Positions 22,046 through 35,181 are shown, counted from the stretch's first letter. The stretch is 64,000 nt of DNA from Chrysomallon squamiferum (GCA_012295275.1 CM022665.1:48729064-48793063), one strand, 5' to 3'. Made by a program: numbers and translations. Notes: generated by a model not told the origin, from the letters alone.

Positions 22046-23560
22046 TGTAGTAACAACAACTGTGGTATTTATACCTGTCTTTGTTATAACGTTAAACACG
22101 GATTTCTATGAAACTGTTTCACCAGATACATATCTCTTCTCTATACTGGCTATAGAAAATCTTATAAAAGCTGACACTGGGATTCCCATAAACTATAGAT
22201 CTATATCGGGCAAGTTACTACTCGAGTTGGCTTGGCTTTAGGGCTATCCGACATAGAATCTATGTATGCACATATAGTTATAAATACAGTATCATGTTTT
22301 TTGTACACTTGAACACAACAGACACAAAACATTTATAAAATCAGTAGTAGCGCTAGGCTGAACATTCAGTATAGAAGTAAAAAATACTATAGACGGCTTA
22401 ACATATTGTAATCTGTCACAACAATCACATACGGGTTAACAAGGGTCAATACAGAACTAAAGAATAATATAGATGGATTGAAATATATATATAAAGTTAC
22501 ACAATGCGTTTAATGGACTTCGGCCTTTCCCCTGAAATCGATCCAGTTCTCCTCTAACAAAAAAAAAATAAATAAATAAAATAATAATAATAAAAAAAAA
22601 ATCTCCGTTCTTTTAGTAACAAGAAAAGAGACTCGTATTATTTATCAGCGTGTTCTGACCCTTGCCGGCAGACGTCTGTCGCCAGATCATTCTGCTGAAC
22701 AAAAGCCCGTAACATATACCTCTGCGCAGGTGAAAATTAATCCCGAAATTTCCCGGGAGACCGAATCAACAATCATGATACCAGTGACATTTTACAAATA
22801 GAAGATAAACACAATTTTCCGTCACAAAAGTGCTAATTTTTATATGTATATAGTCATAAGATTGTGTATATATATGAAATAGAGAATAAATAAATGAACT
22901 ATAAACACTAAGAAAAGTTTATATATACATATAACTGTACATACACACATACACACATACATATATATATTTAATAGTAATTATAACAAGTAAATAAACT
23001 GACAGGATAAGTATATAATAAAATTTCTCTTTAACCGTTTTAAGATTTAGAATTAAGATAATTAGCTATGGCGAGTTTTGTGTAACAAACAAACAAAATT
23101 TTTAAATTTGTCAGCCTGGGCTGGCTATTTTAGCTCTTTGAATGTTTTTATTGATATCAACAAGACTATAATAATTGGTAATCTTTGCACAGGTTAGGTA
23201 AGATATTTTTCTCACTGGATTTGCTACCGTCATTGTGTCAATAACGGCTTATTTGTTTCACACACACACACACACACGCACACACACGCACATACACACC
23301 TACACAACTTAAAACTTATAGAAATATAATTACTCTGCTCTAAATAGGTTTTAGTTGACTGATTCCGTTTTTTAAATTAGGTTTCTCAAAGTCTGTAAAT
23401 ATTTTGGCTGCTTTTCTTTTGTATTATTACAAAATATGTTTTTAAATTAATAAACTTAAGCTGTTGGTGTGTTATTTATCTAGTGCATGGGGGTAGTATT
23501 ATACCTTCATGATACTCAGTTTAAATGTACTGACCACAGTGTTCTAAACACCTACATACC
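22046..23560. other. Intergenic DNA
   Basis: Mostly AT-rich without a recognisable gene. A more G+C-rich pocket (about 22,500-22,790) carries a TTTCCCGGGA palindrome. TA/CA repeats lie at 22,860-22,970 and 23,260-23,305. Confidence 0.5.
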
Positions 23561-23599
23561 CTAGTCGGTGATAATGAGCACCTTAGGCACTGGCACCGT

Positions 23600-23650
23600 G
23601 ACAACAACAACAACAGCAACAACAATAACAACAACAACAACAACAAAATC

Positions 23651-23702
<52 letters not shown>
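23600..23702. repeat. (CAA)n/(AAT)n microsatellite
   Basis: CAA triplets followed by about 50 bp of AAT. Confidence 0.95.
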
Positions 23703-23705
<3 letters not shown>

Positions 23706-24187
23706 CGAAAAAATAATAAAAACTCTTATTATCGTAAATTCTATAAAATCTGATTTTCTTTTGCTTGGACTGTATTGTTTGTGCAACCCACCTTTTATTA
23801 GCAGCTGAATTAACATGCAACAAAACACCTGTGGTTTGATTTAGTCTTCACAGGAAGAGTATAACATTCGATACCCAGTATTAAATTAAAGAAGATTTAT
23901 TTCTGAAGTATTTTATCTGTGTCAGTCACGCGGTCTTTCTGAATCACGCTAGCAGCTGATTGTTGTTGTTCAGCCATGAGAGAAAAAAGTATTTCTTATC
24001 AGTATCAGGTCCGTCCTGAGTTAAATTCTAGGTGCCTACTGTTGTGTACTATATGTTATTATATCATTAATCTAAAGTAATGACATTCAGGATAGATGTT
24101 CGATAATATTCACAAACGTATTGGCTTGACCCGAACTGAATAAAAGTCATCTGCTAACGAATGTTTTTATTTTATCTTTAAAAAGAT

Positions 24188-24188
<1 letters not shown>

Positions 24189-24258
<70 letters not shown>

Positions 24259-24420
24259 AATAAATAATAATGAGAAAATAATAATAGTACTACTACAACT
24301 ACAACTATTAATACTAACGATAATAATAATAATAATAATAATATTTATACTACCACTACTCTACTACTACTGCTACCACTACTACTACCAGTACTACTAG
24401 TACTACTACTATTACTATCA
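24189..24420. repeat. Compound AAT/CTA microsatellite
   Basis: AAT run, AAAT run, then CTA/ACT triplets. Confidence 0.93.
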
Positions 24421-25057
24421 TTATCACCAAACGTATACTACTAGTAATAATAATTGATCTGTTAATTACTTTTGTTATTTTATTTATTATATTTACTAAT
24501 TTATTTATTTACTTATTAATTAATTGATTAATTAATTAATTTATTTGTAATTAACGCTTGTGATAATTTTTAGAAAATTATTTCTTCTTCACTTTGCTAC
24601 CCTTTTTTTGTCTGCACTTGAATTAATTTTGTGAAACACTTCTGACTGCGTGTATGCAAAACGTGACTAACCAGGGTGAAGTATGTTTCGCCTCGGTAAA
24701 CAAATAGAATGTAAACTTCTGTTAAACTGAACATGTAGGTATGAACACTGGCGTGTGAGTATCTACACGTGACTTAATGTCAACTTCTTTTTATGTCTAA
24801 TAGTTGTGTTACTATTCTTTTTTTTCTTTTATCTTAGCCAGATCTAGTATCATCCAGTTTGCCGTTTAATTTGTGACAGGATTTATTTTTCCTGAGTGCG
24901 TGCGTGTGTTTGTTATTAGTGGTGATTAAAGATATCTAACAAAGTCCTGAATCTAGCAACTTTATTAAACAAATAAATATAAAAAAAATATAAAAATAAA
25001 AAGTCGAAATACTCTTCTCTGACATAAAATAATAGCTTTTACTCGCTGAGATTAGTC

Positions 25058-25726
<669 letters not shown>

Positions 25727-26067
25727 AATCAAAAATTAGAATGAAAGTTAGTGCATAAGGTAATTGCATCATCTGCTATAATTATGTTACGTATATTGTT
25801 TAAGCTATTAACAGTGCTGACATAATGTTCAATCCCCTATTTTGTAAATGTATTGATAAATGTTACCATCCCCAAATTCTGTAGACAAATAGAGCTGGAA
25901 ATAAGACAATATTTTTATATAATAATTGAATGTTAGATTAGGAAATAAATTTAATTACACGACAAAGAATAATAACATTTATTCATTTAGATTTATAACG
26001 CTGTTTGTGTTTATGTTAATTTATATTATTTCCCATTGCCTATTTTCTTTTCTTTCTTATTTAAATA

Positions 26068-26400
26068 TAGTTACGAGCGAGCTTCAGATACGCCGCCGCA
26101 TGTGGCGCAACGAACAACACAACTACTGCCCAGCATCCCGCGTCTCACTCGTTTACTTCACGTGGTTATCTCGCCTTGGAAATATCTCTGTTGTGTTGTG
26201 CTGGCGTTTTGTGCAATATTTTGTCAATTTGTTTTTCTGACCATGAATTCTAAGAAAGGAGTGCAAAGGACATTGCCGAGAGGAAGCGGATGATGTCCAT
26301 TGAATTAAAGCATGAAATCATAGAAACACATGAGTGAGGTGTGCGTGTAGTCGACTTGGCTAAGGAGTATGAGTGTAATACTTGTACGATATGTATCATA
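26068..26400 (+). pseudogene. Tigger-like transposase, N-terminal relic
   Basis: ATG at 26,243 opens MNSKKGVQR. After a frameshift and stop near 26,290 the reading continues as MMSIELKHEIIETHE, GVRVVDLAKEYECN, which is the DNA-binding N-terminus of Tigger/pogo transposases. It is broken by a TGA. The upstream region matches the element at 19,888-20,000. The rest is absent. Confidence 0.75.
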
Positions 26401-26439
26401 CTCAAGCTCAGTTTATTTAGTTTTTTCTAAGAAAGTGTG

Positions 26440-26940
26440 GTCATATTATTATCAATACATTATCTTAATAATAATCTAAATCATAACATGAAATATATAA
26501 GGTGGACACAAAATTGTTAGGAATAGTTACTGTCATACATCATGTTTTTATTTTAGAACAATCAGAAGTATTCATAATTCCATGATCACAATTTAAATAA
26601 TAATAATAATAATAATAACAACAACAACAAAAATAACAACAACAATAACAATAATAATAAATTTACCGGCACCGTTTAACTCAATTAATGATTTTTGAAA
26701 AAAAAACGAAAAAACAATAATAACTTAACATTACTGTTCTTGTGTGTGTGTGTTCAGAATCTAAACAAAAGTCCTAAAGCTAAGATTCTTATATTATTAT
26801 ACATGATTCTATTGCTGTGTATGAAATCAAACTTTCTGAACTAGGATACTTTTATATTTATTAAATGGATGCAAAAACTATAGAAAAGTTGAGCACAACG
26901 TTTTTGTCAAAGGTAAATATAAAAACTGACGTTAAATGCA
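26440..26940. repeat. Dispersed repeat, partner at 61,850-62,380
   Basis: The block around GGACACAAAATTGTTAGGAA and the block with AAAGCTAAGATTCTTATATT both recur in the same order at 61,895 and 62,265, with (AAT)n between them in each. Confidence 0.85.
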
Positions 26941-26947
26941 AACAAGC

Positions 26948-27258
26948 ACAACTACTACTACTACTACCACTACTACTACTACCACTACTACTACTACTAC
27001 TATTACTACTACTATTACTACTACTACTACTACTATTATTACTACTACTACTATTACTACTACTACTACTACTACAACTACTACTATTACTACTACTACT
27101 ACTATTACTACTACTACTACTACTACAATTACTACTACTACTACTACTACTATTACTACTACTACTACTATTATTACTACTACTACTACTATTACTACTA
27201 CTACTACAACTACTATTACTACTACTACTACTACAACTACTACTACTAATAATAATAA
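26948..27258. repeat. (CTA)n microsatellite, about 310 bp
   Basis: The longest trinucleotide array in the window: CTA with ATT and ACA variants. It produces spurious poly-Leu and poly-Thr reading frames. Confidence 0.98.
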
Positions 27259-27259
27259 A

Positions 27260-28165
27260 AATAATAATACAGAAAAAGTATTTGTTATTTATTACTTTAG
27301 CATGAGATCACACAGTTTTTTTTTCTAGTTTTTTTTTTTATCCTTTTCTTTCCTCCTTTTTTTGTTATATTAAGTGTTAAAACTGGTGAATATTTCTTAA
27401 TAGTGGTAAAATCTTTAAACAAAAATAATTTATGTTAAGAATGTATATTTGCTTCCCATCTGATAATTTCTATACTTCTAATGTCGTTCTACATTTTTAT
27501 TAGCAACGGTTACATGCTATTACTGCAAAGGCTTGTAAATAATTTTAGACTTATGATTTCAGATAAATACTTAGACTGAAACTTTGTAATGATTTTGGAT
27601 GGTTTTAATTCATAGTGAAAAATTATAACTGCCATTATTTTTTTAATTTATATTTAATTTTTTAATTTATAATGATAAAATGATAATTATTATTTTGTAA
27701 ATTCACATTCTTATTTATTTATTTATTTATGCTTATAATAATTATTATTTAATTTTTAAAACCAAATGAGTCATAAAATTAGCATTATTGCTCTTAATAA
27801 ATTAAACATAAATTGTTTACTTAAAGTATTTTGCGTTGTGTTATTTTTTTTTTTACTGTAATAACACTTTCTAAGAAATTATAAATGTCAGTATTTTAAG
27901 AGAAGTTGATCAAAAACAAATAAATTAAAACGCTGAGAGCCCAGATGTATGCATAATTATAAAACAGGCAACAAATATTATATTCAGCCATATTTCGAAT
28001 TCTGTTTTACACTTTAAATTACTCTAAAAATGCTAGGATATAATTTTTAAGGTAAAACGATTGAAATATAGTATAACATCTAATTTACCAATATCCATCT
28101 GCAATATCAATTAACAGAAAATATCAGTCGCATATTTATATATATATATTTATATATGTGCGAAG

Positions 28166-28210
<45 letters not shown>

Positions 28211-28305
28211 TTATATAAATATTATATTTGTATCTTTGAGAAGATATAAATATATATAGGTTAATTCAGTAAGCAGTTATTTCTTTTATCCGTGTGTGTG
28301 CGTGC

Positions 28306-28341
<36 letters not shown>

Positions 28342-28680
28342 TCTCCAACTTCTAACAATAGGTTGGTCATCTACAACAAGAGAAAAAAAATGTTTCGTTA
28401 TTAGTTTGTAACGGTATGAAATATAAAATAATATTATTTTAAACAAATAAAAAGACAAACACAAATACATTCTAAATCAGTAATTCAGACGCTCGTAAAC
28501 ACACCTAATTAATGTTTGTTCAATAACTTGGTTTCTTGGTTATCTCGAAACGCGAATATAAACTTAAAACAGAATACATTTTTTTCTGTTCTAATCAGTA
28601 CGTGTGATATATATAAATATAAAATAGTAAAGTAAAAGCAATATAAGAAAAGGAAAAAAGAAAAACCTAAATATTGTTAG
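27260..28680. other. Repeat-derived intergenic DNA
   Basis: 27,280-27,700 is related to 13,400-13,850 and 59,440-59,830 of the 3.2 kb family. TA-rich repeat at 28,136-28,208, (TG)n at 28,290-28,340. No gene is seen. Confidence 0.6.
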
Positions 28681-28683
28681 CCT

Positions 28684-28765
28684 CTAAGGAATAAACTTGT
28701 TTATCCTGGCAATAGTTCCCTGTCGTCTGCTCCACTGGTTAATTATCTCATCCGGCCGTAATCTG
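28684..28765 (-). CDS. Possible small terminal exon
   Basis: Acceptor TATTACTCAG followed by LRPDEIINQWSRRQGTIARI and a stop a few residues later. The pattern resembles part of a Death-type domain helix (W..R.GT) but is too short to prove. It lies in otherwise repeat-rich DNA with no neighbour exon found. Confidence 0.25.
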
Positions 28766-28766
28766 A

Positions 28767-29060
28767 GTAATACAAAGAGAGAAATGTTAAAATCTAAATT
28801 AACTTTATTATTTTCGATTAACTTTATTATATTGATATAGTGTATACTAGCCAATGTGCATTTCAAGACTGTTGAACATATTTCAGTGCAGTGAAGAAAA
28901 ATCTTAAAACGAAATTTTTAACAGTTATAGTTACTCGTGAGTTGTTATTGCGGGTTAATTCCTTCTTAGCAGCCAGTTAGCTTATTTTCTAATTTGTCGT
29001 TAATATAGCACAAGGCAGCTGTATTGCAATCCTGCTGTCTTTATGACGTTGAGTAAAACA
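28767..29060. other. Intergenic DNA
   Basis: Nothing recognised. Confidence 0.5.
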
Positions 29061-29071
29061 TTAGTTTCAAA

Positions 29072-29335
29072 ACACACACACGCACACACACACATATGCA
29101 TATAAGAATACATATACATGTACATACATATATACACACATATACATAAACACATACACAGATAAATGTGTGTGTATGTATATATATTTCTTTACATTCT
29201 CTTTTATTTTGTTTTTTATACAATATGTGCCATTTGTATAAATACAATATACATATATATATACACACACACATACACATACATACATACATACGTACAT
29301 ATATACACACACACACACACACACATATATTGATA
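29072..29335. repeat. CA/TACA microsatellite cluster
   Basis: CA, TACA and ATAC repeats on both sides of a short unique stretch. Confidence 0.93.
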
Positions 29336-29494
29336 GATAGGTAGACAGATATAGATATATGTTTCAAAATTATATAATTATTTCCTCTGTGTGTGTGTGT
29401 GTGTTTGTGTGTTTGTGTGTTTGACGAAGTTTTGTGTGTTTCCGTCTGTATGTATAATACATATTTAATATCTGATTATTATTATTATTTTTTT

Positions 29495-29720
29495 TTTTTT
29501 TAAATAGCCGATCGGCTCACCGCCTGAGCTTTGTCCTGGTTCTAATCCCGTCAAGGACAGAAAACAATGATACACTGTGCAAAGACGCTACCCGAATCTG
29601 GACAACAGATGCTATTGATTGCCGGCAGAAAAAAAGCAGGTCGCTATGTGAAAATCATTAAAAACAATAATCCAGATTATTGAACTGAAGTCTGCGGGGC
29701 ACCAACAGGTTGAGGTGTTA
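29495..29720 (+). repeat. Possible tRNA-derived SINE relic
   Basis: A G+C-richer island contains GGTTCTAATCC, close to a Pol III B box (GGTTCRANNCC), about 30 bp after TAGCCGATCGG, which resembles an A box. It is preceded by a T tract. A folded tRNA cannot be shown. Low confidence. Confidence 0.3.
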
Positions 29721-30359
29721 CAGTTATACAGTTGTATATATTTTGTATCATTTTTATTAGTTTTTAGTTATTTATTTATTTACTTTATAAGCTGGGGTAT
29801 AACTACGGAAAATAGTGTCTGACGGAAGCAATGAAATTACGTCTCTGATCAGACATCTGAAACGTTATTCAGGTAACCTTTCCATAGAAATAAGCTGAAA
29901 AACACCAGTCAAGTTTAGTAGAAAGCGTTCAGTGGCGCCCTCTTTAAATCGCGTCCACAGTTCGTTCAGAGCTGTCATATCTTAGTACTGTTGTAATAAT
30001 GTATACCTAGGGAATACCGCAAGGGCCAGACAACGAATCTTTGTTCTTGGGATGAATAAAAGTTACCGTCAGCTTTTAAGTGAGTTTACTGCGCCAGAAC
30101 ATTACAAAAACATACAAATTGTCAGCTGCAGCATGTTCCGTGCTTGTTCCACGACTCACTGCTACACACGAGAAGATGGTGTAGCTCACGGACGTCGATG
30201 TCCAGCCATGGACGTCAACCATTCGCAGAACCAAAGAAATCTGCCTACAGAAGAACAAAGACAATGTTTATTTATAATATAATATTATCATTATTATATT
30301 CGTAGTTGCTTTATTCCAAATTTGCATCACTTCAGGTACTAAATGGTAAAATTAATGTT

Positions 30360-30640
30360 TTTTGGACTTCAGAAAATTAAAAGTCAAGCTGTAGCTTTGT
30401 TTCACATCAGGTAGTAGATGATGACATCGTGTGTGTACTAGATTCATACTTGATGACGGTGACTAAACTTGTTTAATAAACCGATATTTATTTTATTTCA
30501 TTTCATTAATTAGTTAATCTAATATTTATTAATGCCACATCTAGACAACTATTATTACACCAAAATCATTTTAGATTAGAACTGAACGTGTATTTTGAAA
30601 GAGTGAAAAGAAATCCACATTCAAATAGTTTGTTATATAA
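30360..30640. repeat. Dispersed repeat, four copies in window
   Basis: Core around AAGTCAAGCTGTAGCTTT and GATTCATACTTG. Relatives at 31,735-32,140, 62,680-63,130 and 63,505-63,610. The first two flank the hAT transposase relic as direct repeats, which suggests they may be part of the same element or a duplication. Confidence 0.75.
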
Positions 30641-30989
30641 TACAAACAAAGAAAATTAAAGTTAAAATATTTAAAAAGTGGAATTATAAATATTTCTAAA
30701 AATTATACAAAGAAACTGTTTTGAATTCAAAGGTTGAAAAACGTCTTTTTACAGTTACTATTGATGATTGCAGGTAAGTTTTTAACAGAATTGAGTAATT
30801 TTATTTATTTGAAGTGGTGCATTAAAAAGTAATTACGTGGGCGATATTGCCAGTGGTTGTCAGTTCGTGACTACGACGTTGTATATATTCAACCCTCCAT
30901 CATTCTCAGAGTTTAAACTGATTTGTCAGTTATTTTGTTACATTTTCGACATTTATTATACTCGTGTCAAATATTTTATACAGGTAAAG

Positions 30990-31580
30990 ATGTCTGCTGA
31001 CGAAAAACGGAAAATTGATGTAGTGAGAAGAATATTCAACAATCACTGCAGTAACAAATATTGTTCTGTTCAGCACAAAGAAGGTACTGTACGTGTACTC
31101 TGCCGTAATGAAGGAATACAACACTGAACGTTATTATACAACAAAAAATACACTGGTAGGTCAAGTTCGAATTGACAGTCTAGAACAAATGACAAAGTTA
31201 ATTAAGAAGCAACAAGCAGTGTTTACTCATTATAAGAAAGACTCTGAACTTGCAACAAAGCTCAGCTTCAAAATCTGTGAATCAATCGCAGAAAAGGGGA
31301 AACCGTTCAGTGATGGAGAATTCAAAAATAGTTGCTTGAGCATATTTACTGATTTTGCATGTCCGCACCAGAAGTATTTTTTGCAGTATTTATTACTGTG
31401 TCGCGCGGGATAAATCAACTTGCAGAAAGTATCGAAAAGTCTTTAAAAGAGAAAATAAAGAGATGTGCAGCATATACTTTGGCTCCTGATTAAAGCACAG
31501 ATGTAAGTGACACTGCACAGTTGGTTGTATTTGTACGAGGAGTTACTGACAATTACAAGTTTAATATAACTACATTGGCT
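30990..31580 (+). pseudogene. Decayed hAT-type transposase (GTF2IRD2/ZBED-like)
   Basis: Reading from ATG 30,990: EKRKIDVVRRIFNNHCSNKY, a BED-like finger remnant; after a frame change, YNTERYYTTKN, then ESIAEKGKPFSDGEFKNSC, CPHQKYF; and after more breaks STDVSDTAQLVVFVRGVTDN. These are hallmark blocks of the hAT family behind GTF2IRD2/ZBED5-like proteins. At least two frameshifts and a stop (TAA in place of the acidic codon before STDVSD) make it a relic. Confidence 0.85.
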
Positions 31581-31734
31581 TGTTAGATAAATGTTGTTTG
31601 CTTATCCAGTTAAATGAATTAATAAATATGTTCTTATGAGCTTTGTAATTTTTGACATGATTTTTGTATTTTTTGTTGGATGTAACTATAAAACAATCTG
31701 AACATATTATTAATCTTAAATAAAGCAATTTTAT

Positions 31735-32140
31735 TTGGACTTCAGAAAATGAAAAGTCAAGTTGTAGCTTTATTTAATTTTTATCACATCAGATGATAAC
31801 ATTGTATTTATGTAAGATTCATAATTGGTGACGCTCACCCAGATTTGTTTAATAAATTAATTTTTATTGTATTTTATTATTTGATTTCTTTATTTCGTTT
31901 ATTAATTATTTTCTTTCTTCTTCTTCTTCTTCTACTTATTATTATTATTATTATTATTATTATTTGACTAACAGCAGTTACATATGTAAGCGATATTCAT
32001 AAGTTCTGTGTATGTATTAATGAGTTGTTAATTATCTAATATTTACTAATACCGCATCTAGACTACAGCATCATAATTTTAATTTAGAACTGAAAGGATA
32101 TTTTAAAAAGATGAAAAGAAATCCATGTTCAGACAAATTG
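31735..32140. repeat. Dispersed repeat, second copy
   Basis: Same family as 30,360-30,640, with an inserted CTT/ATT microsatellite at 31,915-31,962. Confidence 0.75.
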
Positions 32141-33090
32141 TTTAGATCAACATGACATATATAAAACTCACGTAAGAACAGATACACAAACGTATAAAAA
32201 CACGCATGGTCCCACAAGGGTCTATATGCTTGTGTTAGATCAGCACTGGACGCATGTCAAAAACGGTAAATGTTTTATAAATATTAAGCTCACCACAGAA
32301 TATAATTATGGATCATAATAGTAAACTAATGTTTCGGTGCCCTTTCATAAAATATTGTTTTGAGACAGCACTGTACTTCGTACCAAAACTTGTATCATTA
32401 CGTGGCACGGGGTGGATGGAGGGATAAAGAGATAGAGACAATCTACAGTAAACCCATTGACTATAATGAACATCACAAAGACAACACGCGCGCACGCACA
32501 CACCCACACCCACACACTTGTCTAGATTTTAACACTTTTTTAAAATACAACATTTTCACATCAATATTGTAACAGCCGCCAAGGAATTCATTTTTAAAAT
32601 TAATTTATAAAATTTTCTAAAGTATAAATAATGCGACAAAGATTCACAGTTTTATTTCAAAATGAATTTCAACATTTTCTTATTCCCGGCTTGTCGTAGT
32701 AAACAAAAGAAATGTGAAAATATTTTTTCAGTAATAATTATTGTTTCTTTATTTCTGCTCAGTTAAATATACTTTTTTCTTTTTATTTCGATAAGCTACT
32801 CCTGAACTTGCCTTTTTCTTATATTTACTTTGTATTTAGTAAATTTTCTGTTTCTAATGATTTTCTAAGAAACTAATTTTAGAAATAAAAGTCACTGCAT
32901 TTTGTAATCCATAACAGATATAATTCAAGTATGTGGGGTTCTCAGCACGTACATCGACGTATACCAGACAGCAAAAGGTTGTGACATATTTGTAAATGTA
33001 AAGTTAGAAAATATTGTCTAATGCAAGATGAAAAGCAAAATTGTTTGCGAAGTCCTGTCCTCAGGGTAAGTGCTGACAACTAGTATAGCA
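32141..33090. other. Intergenic DNA
   Basis: AT-rich. No gene or repeat family recognised apart from a short CA run near 32,490-32,515. Confidence 0.5.
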
Positions 33091-33094
33091 CTGT

Positions 33095-33870
33095 CTGATT
33101 TTTAAAAGAACGAGTACACAAACTAATAAAACATTGTATATTATTTAAAACAACGAGTACATAAACTAGCAAAACACTGTCTGATTTAAAAAAAAAAGAG
33201 TAAACAAAATAATATAACTTTATACATCCCTTAAAACAACAAGTACACAAAGTAGCATATCACTGTCTGATTTTTAAAACAACAGGTACACAAACTAATA
33301 AAACATTGTATATTATTTAAAACAACAGGTATACAAATTAGTATAACACTGCATATTATTTAAAACAATAAGTACAAGAACCAGTATAACAGTCAAACTT
33401 ATATAATACTTTGTACACACACTAGTATTACACTGTATATTATTTAAAACAACGTGTACACAAACTGGTATAACACTGCATATTAGTTAAAACAACATGT
33501 ACACAAACTGGTATAATACTGTATATTATTTAAAACAACGTGTACACAAACTAATATAACACTATATTATTTAAAATAATGTGTACACAAACTAGTATAA
33601 CACTGTATTATTTAAAATAATGTGTACACAAACTAGTATAACACTATATTATTTAAAATAATGTGTACACAAACTAGTATAACACTGTATTATTTAAAAC
33701 AACGTGTACAAAACTAGTATGACACTATATTAGTTAAAACAACCTGTATACAAACTAGTATGACACTGTATATTAGTTAAAACAACCTGTACACAAACTA
33801 ATATAACATTGTCTATTATTTAAAACAAGACTGTATATTATTTAAAACAACGTATGCACTAACTAGTAAA
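33095..33870. repeat. Tandem repeat, about 45-bp unit
   Basis: Roughly 17 diverged copies of a unit around ACACAAACTAGTATAACACTGTATTATTTAAAACAACGTGT. It directly abuts the dead P-loop exon of copy B. Confidence 0.92.
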
Positions 33871-33929
33871 TTAGTATTTAGATCTAAAAGTTTCAGGTAA
33901 ATATTTTTTATGTACAGCGAAACATTTTT

Positions 33930-34753
33930 ATGTCCAGTACTTAGTGAAAACAGTGCAGATCGGTAGAAACAATATATAGTTTTTACATCTGTCCAACAGC
34001 AAAACAGGTGACTTCGACTCCAGATTAATGATAGCATGCTATGTGTCTGAAACCAGTGCTTAGGAAAAAGAATAGAATTTGGGAATATGGTATTCTGTCT
34101 CTTGTGGATTTGCTGCAGGGTAGTTTTCTCAGGAAGACAAATCTACTTCATTTTCAGGAATTCGTTTCTCAATTGTACTGTGTCTAAAGCAATCATCTTC
34201 GAGTTGTTTGAGTGTTCTCTTGTTTGAGCACAAGTTTCCATTCTCGTGATTTATTTTGTATTTCTAATAACACGTTTAAGATGACTGTGATGAAGAACTA
34301 TGTCAAAAATTCTGATAATCTCAGTGTTATGACCTTTCGTTTCATGCCCTTTTTTAGGTTCAGTCTGTCTTGGTGAAGAAGCAGTTACCTTATCCCATAA
34401 AATTCTTCCTCCCTTCGAAAATTTGGTTTCGAACAGATTGGAAGTAGAAGGGTTACGATGAACAATTTTATATGAGACCCTTTGATCTGTTGCTAAAAGC
34501 TTAATTTTTTTAATCACTCGTTGCTTTATTTCTAACGGAACATTTTTGTCTTTAAGAGTTTTAAATACTTTAGCAGTATATTTGACTTCCCTCTCTAAGT
34601 TATCAAACACTTTAGGATCAATTTCTTCTTCATCTTCTTCTTCATCTTTTTCTTCATCTTCTTCTTCATCTTTTTCTTCATCTTTTTCTTCATCTTCTTC
34701 GAAAACCAATTCTGGGTCAACATCTTCTTCATATGTTTCCTCATTGTCTAAGT
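33930..34753 (-). pseudogene. TRANK1-like: Exon 19 of copy B: dead P-loop exon
   Basis: The acceptor (TTTATAG) and start (NLDNEETYEEDVD) match the intact exon at 3,571-4,492. The acidic stretch has expanded into EEDEEKDEEKDEEEDEEKDE-type repeats. The frame ends at TAA near 34,251 after LKRVIRNTK. Further on, the Walker A region has lost about 8 nt, so GRSGTGKT is gone (33,960-34,020). The downstream donor is not found. It cannot make an ATPase. Confidence 0.88.
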
Positions 34754-34920
34754 TCTATAAAAAAACAAAAAACAAAAAACAACAAAGATAGATATACAAA
34801 AAATAGCAAAATCAATTGTTTCATCTATAAGCTATTATATTATCAGATTATACTCTTAAAAAGCAGAAAATAAACCATCTCTCTAACTTTATATATGATC
34901 TGCATCATAACTTGTAATAC

Positions 34921-35181
34921 CTTAGCTGCTATACTTTCTTCAGCTGATTCTGAAGTTGCAGTTTCCAGTTCATCAGCTGATGTTTGTGATACATACTCAT
35001 TTTGTTTTGATCCATGTTGTTTAGAATCATCTGACTTGCAGTCAGAGAGGTTATTTATCAGTTTCTCTATGTCGTCTTTACATGGGACAGCTACATGCAG
35101 AAACTGAGCACGTTGGTCATTCTTATCTGTTAGGTACTGAACAGCCATTTTCCCTTCATTGTTTGTAACATCCAGTGGAAC
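34921..35181 (-). CDS. TRANK1-like: TRANK1-like exon 18
   Basis: 261-nt phase 0-0 exon, acceptor TCAATAG and donor GTATTA. It encodes VPLDVTNNEGKMAVQYL, completing the ankyrin repeat begun in exon 17, then a polar linker leading to the ATPase exon. It joins exon 17 exactly (ERLCELQ-VPLDVTN). Confidence 0.85.

Noticed and set aside
21575-22111. Cys/Ser-rich or Val-rich protein, possibly a secreted protein
   Set aside because: Pure consequence of GTA/GTT triplets; open in several frames, no splice or start context.
25926-26293. Short plus-strand proteins before the Tigger relic
   Set aside because: Fall in the non-coding 5' part of the element and are out of frame with the transposase start.
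26865-27328. Poly-Leu and poly-Thr proteins
   Set aside because: Translations of the CTA microsatellite.
29041-29367. Cys/Val/Tyr-rich membrane-like peptide
   Set aside because: Translation of CA/TACA microsatellites.
29495-29600. Functional tRNA gene
   Set aside because: Only a B-box-like string and a weak A box; no cloverleaf with paired acceptor stem could be drawn.
30052-30282. 76-residue plus-strand frame
   Set aside because: No recognisable family, splice site or conservation; competing open frame on the other strand.
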